The notes under the pieces were generated by a model. That model was not told the DNA's origin, ran no database searches, and saw only the letters and a list, made by a program, of their open reading frames with translations. This document shows positions 1-5,058 of a stretch of 5,058 bases of DNA, piece by piece. The stretch's first letter is position 1, and every line of letters begins with the position of its first letter. Made by a program: the position numbers and the translations under genes. The DNA lies in contig CANCGR010000573.1 in the NCBI GenBank assembly GCA_947377625.1, positions 1 to 5,058 on the forward strand, read 5' to 3'. The DNA is from Gammaproteobacteria bacterium. GTDB lineage: Bacteria; Pseudomonadota; Gammaproteobacteria; Pseudomonadales; Pseudohongiellaceae.

Positions 1-168
1 ACCATCCGCAACAATTCCGGGCAACTAATAACAACTATTGACAATGGGTTACTTAGTGAGGGTGAGCATTCAGTAATAGTAAAAACGCAAAACTTTTTGC
101 CAGGTAACTACTTGTATACCTTGACAACACCGAATGGTGTGCTTACAAAAACGATGGTGGTGGAGTGA
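1..168 (+). CDS. C-terminal end of a secreted protein with a probable type IX secretion sorting tail (5' partial)
   Basis: Frame 1 is open from the first base to a TGA at 166-168, giving 55 residues of a protein whose start lies outside the window. The last 25 residues read as a beta-sandwich ending: 'LPGNYLYTLTTPNG' followed by 'VLTKTMVVE'. This is the usual pattern of Bacteroidota type IX secretion (Por) C-terminal sorting domains: a hydrophobic residue, Gly, x, Tyr, alternating hydrophobics, a turn with Gly, then Lys-x-Met/Leu-Val-Val at the end. In that family the domain directs export through the outer membrane and is then cleaved off. The catalytic or binding part of the protein is not visible, so its function cannot be named. 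A similar beta-sandwich tail on a non-T9SS surface protein is the main alternative. It has no evident link to the operon downstream. Confidence 0.72.
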   Translation, partial: TIRNNSGQLITTIDNGLLSEGEHSVIVKTQNFLPGNYLYTLTTPNGVLTKTMVVE

Positions 169-203
169 GCTCGATCTACTTGAGCCACAAAGAACACTAA
201 TAT

Positions 204-226
204 AATTATTTTCTATGAAAATAATT
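204..226. repeat. Perfect inverted repeat, 10-bp arms, 3-base spacer
   Basis: AATTATTTTC (204-213) and GAAAATAATT (217-226) are exact reverse complements around TAT. It lies 35 bases after the upstream stop and about 110 bases before the operon start. The arms are almost pure A/T with one G/C pair and no U-tract follows, so it is a poor intrinsic terminator. An operator for a dimeric regulator is possible, because the right arm overlaps the candidate -33 element at 225-227. A chance palindrome in AT-rich DNA cannot be excluded. Confidence 0.6.
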
Positions 227-256
227 GGCTATCAGCATTTAATTAAAATACCTTAG
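225..256 (+). promoter_or_regulatory. Weak Bacteroidota-type promoter candidate for the two-gene operon
   Basis: TTG at 225-227 and TACCTTAG at 249-256, 21 bases apart, resemble the Bacteroidota -33 TTG and -7 TAnnTTTG elements, with one mismatch in the -7 box. An overlapping second -7 candidate, TAGTTTCG at 254-261, also has one mismatch but worse spacing. Transcription from here would give a leader of roughly 70 bases. No better match was found between 169 and 334. Confidence 0.3.
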
Positions 257-263
257 TTTCGTA

Positions 264-302
264 GCCGAGTTTAGTCGAATTGGACTCAGCCTCAAGTACT
301 TG
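264..302 (+). other. Possible structured 5' leader of the operon mRNA
   Basis: Two adjacent self-complementary elements lie between the candidate promoter and the first gene. GC-C-GAGT (264-270) can pair with ACTC-A-GC (284-290) with a single C/A mismatch and a 13-base loop. The perfect palindrome CAAGTACTTG occupies 293-302. Both are short, so they may be chance. If real they could act as leader hairpins or, for the palindrome, as a protein-binding site. Confidence 0.25.
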
Positions 303-313
303 GAGTAATAATT

Positions 314-334
314 ATGTTAATAGACCAAACCTAA
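314..334 (+). other. Six-codon leader mini-ORF abutting the operon start codon
   Basis: ATG at 314 opens a frame encoding M-L-I-D-Q-T and stops with TAA at 332-334. The next base, 335, is the A of the ATG of the nucleosidase-ATPase gene, and the mini-ORF is in the same frame as that gene. Ribosomes ending on it would be placed directly at the real start, as in termination-reinitiation coupling. There is no clear ribosome binding site for it, so it may be accidental. Confidence 0.2.
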
Positions 335-1981
335 ATGAACCAACCAAAATATGTAGAATCAGAATGCAATCAATTGGCCCACCTATTCAACGGCGAATTA
401 ATTCTCGTTGTTTCAGCTACTGATATTGAAACGACAGAGATACACAAAAAAATCAAGCCATTAAATGGATTTGAACAAATAGTTCAAATTTTTGCTGGGG
501 AACTAACATATTATTTTGGCATGCTTGGCAATTATAATATCGCACACGTTCAATGCTCAATGGGTTCACTTTCGAGAAGCAGTTCAACTATGACGATTTC
601 AGCCGCCTTGCAGGAACTCAAATCAAAAGTTGTTATTATGATTGGGATAGCATTTGGTGTCGACGAGACAAAGCAAAAGATTGGAGATGTATTAGTTTCT
701 GAATCAATTGTTCCATACAACATTAAAAGGATTGGCAAGGACAGCAGTAATCAAAGAGGGAAAGAGACGCAATCAAGTAAAATACTTTTAAACCGATTTT
801 ACAACCTAAAAACTACTTGGGAATACTTATTACCAAATAATCAAAAAGCAGAATTAATTCCTACACCAATGCTATCGGGCGAGGAGTTGATTGATAATTT
901 AAAGCATAGGAACAAATTGGTTCAAGAATTCCCAAACTCCAGAGGAGGAGAAATGGAAGGTGCGGGACTTTGTGCTGCTTGTGACAGTAAGGCTGATTGG
1001 ATAATTGTAAAAGGAATCTGCGATTTCGCAAATGGCGAAAAAGGTGTCAACAAAAAAGAAAACCAAACTGTTGCCATTAATGCTGCTTTAGATGCATGTT
1101 TAGCGATTTTCAATTCCAATTCCGCATTTAGTGCTTTGAATATTTCACCCGTAAATAAATTACAGCCCGATTCTCCGCCGATTGAAACCAATATTAACGA
1201 AGTACTGTTCGATATTTATGATTTGGCGAAAGAAAAATTCTACATTAAGCGTAATGTTGACACCATCTTCAATCAAACATTAACTCAATATGGGATTTGG
1301 CTGTACGGTCCATCAGGATGTGGTAAATCAAATCTTATTATTCGAAACTTACAGCTCGAAAACAAAACCTTCATACAGGTAAACCTAGCCGCAAGCATAG
1401 GGCTTGACATTGAGACTTTCTTTAGAGAAATCTTATACGAAATTACTGCAAACATAAAAGATACCTCCTTTCAAATCCAGCCTAAAAGTTTTTCCGAATG
1501 CACTAATGCATTGTTGAATATGCTTCAATCGAACTTTAAAGGGAAAGAACTAATTATCTTCATTGAAGAAATCCCTATAAGTACCGACAACGATTACAAG
1601 GATTTTTGCGGCAAATTATTCTCGTTAATCATTCTCAAAAATTCAAAAAGCGGGTTAGACAAAATTAAATTCGTTCTATCTTCAATAAACAACCCTTTGG
1701 GTCACTTACAAGAAATTCAGCAAAAGGTTCATCAACAACTAAATTTCTTCGGCTTAAGCTTCTGGTCAGAAGAGGAAATAACTTCGCTTGTAAAAATCAT
1801 TGAAAATGAATTTAAAATACAAATGACTGACGGACTCCGAAACGAATTAATAGAGATAAGTAAGGGGTCTCCAAGGTTCATCAAAAAATTTTTCCGAAGT
1901 GTCTACACGTTGAAAACAAAGGATGCTCATACTTTACAATTCCTCTTAAAAGAAACACAGCGAGAGTTAAATCATTATTAA
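335..1981 (+). CDS. Nucleoside phosphorylase/nucleosidase-domain P-loop ATPase, predicted defence effector
   Basis: The product has 548 residues in two parts. Residues about 20-262 have the PNP_UDP/MTA-SAH nucleosidase fold: a beta strand ELILVVSATD (21-30), 'CSMGSLS' (74-80), 'IMIGIAFGVD' (101-110), 'SGEELIDN' (181-188), 'GGEMEGAG' (204-211) and 'VKGICDFANGEK' (225-236). E208 and D230 correspond to the ribose-binding Glu and the catalytic Asp of the family, so the domain looks active. Residues about 290-525 form an AAA/STAND-type ATPase with Walker A GPSGCGKS (325-332), a Walker B-like LIIFIEEI (406-413) carrying Glu where Asp is usual, a sensor-like 'VLSS' (447-450) and 'GSPRF' (511-515). 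There is no signal peptide or membrane segment, so it should be cytoplasmic. A stop directly precedes this ATG in frame, so no longer start exists. Related fusions in Detocs, Avs and CBASS systems degrade ATP or purine nucleotides during infection; substrate and trigger here are inferred. It lacks sensor repeats of its own, which the adjacent gene seems to supply. A housekeeping MTA/SAH nucleosidase is unlikely given the fusion. Confidence 0.88.
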   Translation: MNQPKYVESECNQLAHLFNGELILVVSATDIETTEIHKKIKPLNGFEQIVQIFAGELTYYFGMLGNYNIAHVQCSMGSLSRSSSTMTISAALQELKSKVVIMIGIAFGVDETKQKIGDVLVSESIVPYNIKRIGKDSSNQRGKETQSSKILLNRFYNLKTTWEYLLPNNQKAELIPTPMLSGEELIDNLKHRNKLVQEFPNSRGGEMEGAGLCAACDSKADWIIVKGICDFANGEKGVNKKENQTVAINAALDACLAIFNSNSAFSALNISPVNKLQPDSPPIETNINEVLFDIYDLAKEKFYIKRNVDTIFNQTLTQYGIWLYGPSGCGKSNLIIRNLQLENKTFIQVNLAASIGLDIETFFREILYEITANIKDTSFQIQPKSFSECTNALLNMLQSNFKGKELIIFIEEIPISTDNDYKDFCGKLFSLIILKNSKSGLDKIKFVLSSINNPLGHLQEIQQKVHQQLNFFGLSFWSEEEITSLVKIIENEFKIQMTDGLRNELIEISKGSPRFIKKFFRSVYTLKTKDAHTLQFLLKETQRELNHY

Positions 1982-1983
1982 GG

Positions 1984-4572
1984 ATGAAAAATATTTTAAA
2001 ACCATACACCATCATTCCACCAGACTTGTATGTTCAACGTGATGCGGATAGGCAGCTTAAGAACATAATCGAGGATATGGGTAGGCCAGGTTATGTACTT
2101 GTATCAAGGCAAATGGGGAAAACTAATCTTCTGCTAAATGCAAAAAGGAATTTAGAATCACCTAACGACATCTTTGTTTATATTGATTTATCAAACCCTT
2201 TTGACAATGCAAAAAGTTGTTTCGAAAACATAATTGACACGGCCATTGAAACAAACACTGACAAATTTGAATCAGTTTCAAAGTTAGTACTTGACCGACG
2301 AATGGAAATTAGGGATACACCTCCACATAAACAGCATACGTCCGAACTAAGACTTTTACTAAACGCAATAGAGGGCAAATTGGTAATAATCCTTGATGAA
2401 ATTGACGCGCTGACGAAAACAACTTATTCTGATCAGATTTTCGCACAAATTCGAAGCATATATTTTTCCAGAGTGAATTTCAAAGAGCTAGAACGGCTTA
2501 CATATATTTTATCGGGAGTAATCGAACCAACTGAAATAATTAAAGACCCCAAAATTTCACCATTCAATATCGGACAAAAGATATTCCTTAATGATTTCTC
2601 CCGAGAAGAGTTTGAACAATTTCTAAACAATTCGAATCTCAGAATCCAAACCGAAATAGTCGATCGTATATTTTATTGGACTCATGGGAACCCTCGCATG
2701 ACTTGGGACGTCTGTTCTGAAGTAGAGAACAGAGTTATTAACGCCAATTTCAAATCTCAGGAATTGACGAACGAGACAATAGACAATGTAATTGGAGAGT
2801 TGTACTTGACGACTTTTGATAAACCGCCGATAGATAACATTCGCGAATTAGTCAAGAAGGATCGAGAAATAAGGAATTCTATTGTAGAGATCGAGTACAA
2901 TAAAGGCAAAGAAGTTTCTGACAAAATAAAAAACAAATTATACCTATCCGGCATAATAAACTACAATGAAAATACAATATCTATAAAGAATAATATCATC
3001 AAGAAGTCTTTAAATATCGACTGGATTAAATCACTTGAAGAAGAAGAAAGGGGGCTATTAAGGGTTTGCATAGACTATTTCGAAAAGCAAAAATTTGAAG
3101 AGGCAATAGCAACATTTGATAAATTCAAAAATGAAGCAGATCAGAACACCGAAGACCTATCGTATTATCACCACATCATCGGTGTAGCCAACTTTAAATT
3201 AGGTAGATTTTTAAAAGCGTTAGAATTCTTCAATGTGGCATTGTTTGATATAGAGGATCAAGCAAAATTGTATTATTCGAATTTAAACTACAAGGGTACG
3301 TCATATTTCAATATTGAAAATATAGATGAGAGTTTGAACTGCCTGAGACAAGTCATAAATAGTGGGAGGAAAGACGTAGAATATGCGAGAGCATTAATTA
3401 ATTATGGGTTAACCCTGCTAAAATCGTCAAAAAAAAGTGAATTAGATGAGGCAGTAACAATATTCCAAGGAATAATTGATGAAACCAGTTTCAAAAAGGA
3501 GAAACTACATACTGATCTAATAACTGAGATGAAATCAATAGCAAATTTCAATCTTGCGGGAATTCAAAGGCACTATGGCAATATTGATGACGCAATTAGA
3601 TGTTATAAACGCGCAATCGACTTAAGTGAAGAAAAGAAAAAGCCCAAAATAATATTTGAATTATTGCACATCTTAAAGACAGAGGATGAAATAGTAACTC
3701 TCTTAGAGGGCTTAATTGAACAGATTACTCAGGGCACACTTTCACCTATAGAAAACGACCAAGAAGACCCATTGGCTTTTAGCCTAGATGTATTCAGCAA
3801 AGTCATCATTTTCTCATTTATAAAATACAAATCAACTCTATTTCAAAAATTAATACCTCACCTGCCCCTTTTAGGAGCAAAAAAATATTCGAGACACATT
3901 TATGACCTGGCCATCTTCTCAATAAACATAAACAACGATTTTGAATCTGGTTGTAAATTACTCGAGGAACTTCTAAAAAATAATGATGTGGATCCCGAAA
4001 TAGAGTTCTATTCAGTAAAGATATTAGCATACAATTCAATAAAAACGGGCATTTCGGAAACATGCTTTAAATATTTGAAACTATTTGAAATTGGGCCTCG
4101 TTACGAAATTGACATGCTGGACATGGATATATTTTCAAGCACAATATATTCCTTAACCAAACTAAAAAGATATTCAGAAGCGTTAAACTATGCTAACTTA
4201 ATTAAATCCGTACGGCAATTGGTGTCCGAAGAAGTATCACTCAACTATATAGTCGTCTATCATCTAGAATTGAACCTTTATCTATATATGTATGACGACG
4301 CCAATTCTATCAAGAAGGCAAGAGAAATCATCAAACTTATCGACCAAGAAAACGTTAAAACTAAAAGTATAAATTTATTAGGGAAAAATGCACTAGAAAC
4401 TATAAAACAAAACGCGGAAGATGTCCTCTCAAATACTTCATTTAAAGACACTCGTACGCTCACAAGAAATGATAAAGTTACTGTTCGCTACAAAAATGGA
4501 ACAACTATACTAGCAAAATTTAAAAAAGTTGAAAAAGATTTATCCTCAGGGGTTTGTGTTATTATTGGGTAA
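1984..4572 (+). CDS. AAA-like ATPase with TPR-type repeats, predicted sensor partner of the nucleosidase ATPase
   Basis: The product has 862 residues. Residues about 12-345 match the AAA-like (AAA_35) pattern: 'YVQRDADRQL' (16-25), then 'GYVLVSRQMGKTNLL' (36-50) as the P-loop with K46 and T47, the first Walker A Gly being replaced by V40. Walker B is LVIILDEID (133-141), a sensor-like 'ILSG' is at 175-178, 'GNPR' is at 235-238, and a winged-helix-like stretch spans about 282-345. Helical repeats of TPR type follow: 'VANFKLGRFLKALEFF' (401-416), 'YFNIENIDESLNCL' (441-454) and 'YGNIDDAIRCYKRAIDL' (531-547). More degenerate helices continue to about 800. Residues 823-862 form a separate beta-rich module. 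No effector domain, signal peptide or membrane segment is visible. The start lies 2 bases after the previous stop in TAAGGATG, implying co-translation with the effector gene. In STAND-like proteins such repeats bind the trigger or a partner, so a sensor/regulator role is inferred. A TPR-ATPase unrelated to defence is the alternative. Confidence 0.85.
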   Translation: MKNILKPYTIIPPDLYVQRDADRQLKNIIEDMGRPGYVLVSRQMGKTNLLLNAKRNLESPNDIFVYIDLSNPFDNAKSCFENIIDTAIETNTDKFESVSKLVLDRRMEIRDTPPHKQHTSELRLLLNAIEGKLVIILDEIDALTKTTYSDQIFAQIRSIYFSRVNFKELERLTYILSGVIEPTEIIKDPKISPFNIGQKIFLNDFSREEFEQFLNNSNLRIQTEIVDRIFYWTHGNPRMTWDVCSEVENRVINANFKSQELTNETIDNVIGELYLTTFDKPPIDNIRELVKKDREIRNSIVEIEYNKGKEVSDKIKNKLYLSGIINYNENTISIKNNIIKKSLNIDWIKSLEEEERGLLRVCIDYFEKQKFEEAIATFDKFKNEADQNTEDLSYYHHIIGVANFKLGRFLKALEFFNVALFDIEDQAKLYYSNLNYKGTSYFNIENIDESLNCLRQVINSGRKDVEYARALINYGLTLLKSSKKSELDEAVTIFQGIIDETSFKKEKLHTDLITEMKSIANFNLAGIQRHYGNIDDAIRCYKRAIDLSEEKKKPKIIFELLHILKTEDEIVTLLEGLIEQITQGTLSPIENDQEDPLAFSLDVFSKVIIFSFIKYKSTLFQKLIPHLPLLGAKKYSRHIYDLAIFSININNDFESGCKLLEELLKNNDVDPEIEFYSVKILAYNSIKTGISETCFKYLKLFEIGPRYEIDMLDMDIFSSTIYSLTKLKRYSEALNYANLIKSVRQLVSEEVSLNYIVVYHLELNLYLYMYDDANSIKKAREIIKLIDQENVKTKSINLLGKNALETIKQNAEDVLSNTSFKDTRTLTRNDKVTVRYKNGTTILAKFKKVEKDLSSGVCVIIG

Positions 4573-4613
4573 TTCTCCTGATTAATTTGTTTTGAGGAAT
4601 TACTAAGAAAGAT

Positions 4614-4663
4614 AAAGGATAGCCCAAATTTGGACTTAAGAACCATTTTGGGCTATCCTTTTT
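4614..4663 (+). terminator. Strong intrinsic terminator of the two-gene operon
   Basis: AAAGGATAGCCCAAA (4614-4628) pairs perfectly over 15 bp with TTTGGGCTATCCTTT (4647-4661), and the T run continues to 4663. Within the 18-base loop, TGG (4631-4633) and CCA (4643-4645) can extend the stem beyond a small internal bulge. It begins 41 bases after the operon stop. The A-rich left flank means it could also work, less well, for transcription from the other strand. Confidence 0.9.
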
Positions 4664-4708
4664 CTATATTCCAACTATACATTTAAGAATTCAGAATGAG
4701 ACATTGCA

Positions 4709-4777
4709 ATGAGTGAAACTAAGCAATTGCTAATAGGGGCATTTATAAAACCTCCACTACAAAACTTTCTAAATTAA
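4709..4777 (+). CDS. Doubtful 22-residue ORF
   Basis: ATG at 4709 to TAA at 4775-4777 encodes a 22-residue peptide starting MSETKQLLIG and ending in QNFLN. It lies just past the operon terminator and 17 bases before another small ORF. No convincing ribosome binding site or promoter is seen, and I recognise no family. It is listed only because it and the next ORF fill an otherwise gene-free stretch of about 350 bases; most likely it is chance. Confidence 0.12.
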   Translation: MSETKQLLIGAFIKPPLQNFLN

Positions 4778-4794
4778 GGACAAAATCAGGAATT

Positions 4795-4947
4795 ATGTCT
4801 AACAGCCAGAACGCTAATTTGAACACCCAAAATACAATGCTGCTAGGCAATATAACCCTAGCGAAAGAAAACCCAAACCGGGTCTACTTTAACTCTAAAC
4901 TCCCCCACATTCCCAACACCTTACCCCCAAACCCATCAACTAAATAA
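4795..4947 (+). CDS. Possible small protein, 50 residues, Asn-rich start and Pro-rich end
   Basis: ATG at 4795 to TAA at 4945-4947. AGGA at 4788-4791 sits 3 bases before the start, which is close, and AAGGA at 4776-4780 lies 14 bases upstream. The peptide opens with Asn/Gln-rich sequence (MSNSQNANLNTQNT), has a short middle containing 'LLGNITLAKENPNRVYF' and ends Pro-rich (LPHIPNTLPPNPSTK). It has no recognisable domain, signal peptide or membrane segment. Its 3' third coincides with the G-free, C-rich segment, so the prolines may simply reflect base composition. It would need conservation or transcript evidence to count as a gene. Confidence 0.22.
   Translation: MSNSQNANLNTQNTMLLGNITLAKENPNRVYFNSKLPHIPNTLPPNPSTK
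4842..4862. repeat. Short inverted repeat (6-bp arms, 9-base loop)
   Basis: GCTAGG (4842-4847) and CCTAGC (4857-4862) are exact reverse complements around CAATATAAC. No T-tract follows, so it is not a standard terminator. It lies just upstream of the G-free C-rich segment. It may be a chance hairpin or part of a termination region. Confidence 0.35.
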
Positions 4948-4997
4948 TTATTTTTCAAACAAAAAAACATTTTTTTTCAAACTCCACCCTTATCTTT
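4883..4997 (+). other. 115-base G-free, C-rich segment with G-runs on the opposite strand
   Basis: No G occurs on the + strand from 4883 to 4997. C-tracts lie at 4902-4906, 4912-4914, 4924-4928 and 4932-4934, so the minus strand carries four G-runs of 5, 3, 5 and 3 with loops of 5, 9 and 3 bases, a loose G-quadruplex pattern. As + strand RNA, a C-rich, G-poor, unstructured stretch is the composition expected of a Rho loading (rut) site. The right part (4945-4980) changes to A/T tracts that lead into the downstream promoter. The composition is directly visible; any function is inferred. Confidence 0.6.
4951..4982. repeat. Direct repeat TTTTTCAAAC, two copies 22 bases apart
   Basis: Identical 10-base copies at 4951-4960 and 4973-4982, start to start 22 bases (about two helical turns), flank an A7-CA-T8 block (4961-4977). 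They lie immediately upstream of the -7 element at 4991. Regulator half-sites on one DNA face are possible, but AT-tract low complexity makes chance a real alternative. Confidence 0.4.
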
Positions 4998-4998
4998 G
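4970..4998 (+). promoter_or_regulatory. Bacteroidota-type promoter of the right-edge gene
   Basis: TATCTTTG at 4991-4998 is a perfect match to the -7 consensus TAnnTTTG. The -33 region about 19-21 bases upstream is a T8 tract (4970-4977) and lacks an exact TTG. Transcription would start about 5-8 bases after the -7 box, giving a leader of only 12-15 bases before the ATG at 5019. Confidence 0.62.
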
Positions 4999-5018
4999 CA
5001 CAAAATTTCAAAGCTGTA

Positions 5019-5058
5019 ATGAGTTGTAAACGTTTCCTTTCCTTGTTAGTATTGGTTT
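5019..5058 (+). CDS. Start of a gene encoding a probable exported protein (3' partial)
   Basis: ATG at 5019 opens a frame to the window edge reading M-S-C-K-R-F-L-S-L-L-V-L-V. A short basic start (K-R) followed by a run of Leu/Val/Phe is how a Sec signal peptide or N-terminal membrane anchor begins. It is placed correctly behind the TAnnTTTG promoter, and TAA at 5017-5019 overlaps the ATG, which helps exclude an upstream extension in that frame. Only 13 residues are visible, so no function can be given. It is probably a separate transcription unit from the ATPase operon. Confidence 0.55.
   Translation, partial: MSCKRFLSLLVLV

Noticed and set aside
204..226. The AT-rich palindrome as the terminator of the upstream secreted-protein gene
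   Set aside because: There is only one G/C pair in the stem and no T-tract after it. A regulatory or chance palindrome fits better.
550..1191. Minus-strand open frames of 62 and 89 codons (550-738 and 922-1191)
   Set aside because: They lie wholly inside the nucleosidase domain, whose sense frame carries clear family motifs. Their translations show no recognisable domain.
1960..2000. The two ATPase genes as one frameshifted or split gene
   Set aside because: The first ends on a natural stop after a complete ATPase domain. The second begins with its own complete AAA_35-like N-terminus and a TAAGGATG start context, so they are separate genes.
3429..3436. A8 homopolymer in the TPR ATPase gene, a possible slippage or phase-variation site
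   Set aside because: The reading frame is intact through it (Ser-Lys-Lys-Ser), and runs of this length are expected in AT-rich coding DNA. No alternative frame of interest is entered.
2178..4463. Five minus-strand open frames of 61-81 codons within the TPR ATPase gene
   Set aside because: They are antisense shadows of a well-supported gene with P-loop, Walker B and TPR motifs; none has a plausible start context or domain.
4842..4862. The small GCTAGG/CCTAGC hairpin as a second intrinsic terminator or attachment site
   Set aside because: The 6-bp stem has no following T run and no matching copy elsewhere in the window.

Overview
The window looks like a stretch of a low-GC Bacteroidota chromosome. 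Three things suggest this. The left-edge reading frame ends in a tail typical of type IX secretion (Por) sorting domains. The sequence just before the right-edge gene has a TAnnTTTG-like promoter element, the phylum's -7 motif. Coding starts lack strong Shine-Dalgarno sequences and sit in A-rich leaders. No tRNA, rRNA, CRISPR array, transposase or integrase is visible.

Layout: (1) positions 1-168 are the 3' end of a gene for a secreted protein. (2) Positions 169-334 are a 166-base non-coding leader holding a perfect 10-bp inverted repeat, a weak promoter candidate, possible leader hairpins and a six-codon mini-ORF whose stop abuts the next start. (3) Positions 335-4572 are a tight two-gene operon with a 2-base gap. 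The first gene encodes a nucleoside phosphorylase/nucleosidase-fold domain fused to a P-loop ATPase. The second encodes an AAA-like ATPase followed by TPR-type helical repeats and a short C-terminal beta-type module. (4) Positions 4614-4663 are a strong intrinsic terminator. (5) Positions 4664-5018 are an intergenic stretch with two doubtful small ORFs, a small hairpin, a 115-base segment with no G on the + strand (G-runs on the other strand) and a promoter. (6) Position 5019 to the right edge is the start of a gene whose product begins like a signal peptide.

The operon is the point of interest. Nucleosidase-fold domains fused to STAND/AAA-type ATPases are known as effector modules of bacterial anti-phage systems (Detocs, some Avs and CBASS), where they destroy ATP or related purine nucleotides after infection. 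Here the parts are divided between two proteins. One carries the predicted nucleosidase effector and an ATPase but has no sensor repeats. The other carries an ATPase and a long repeat region that could sense a trigger but has no effector. My inference is a split NLR-like abortive-infection system in which the TPR ATPase activates the nucleosidase ATPase. I do not recognise this exact two-gene arrangement as a named system, and I could not search for it.
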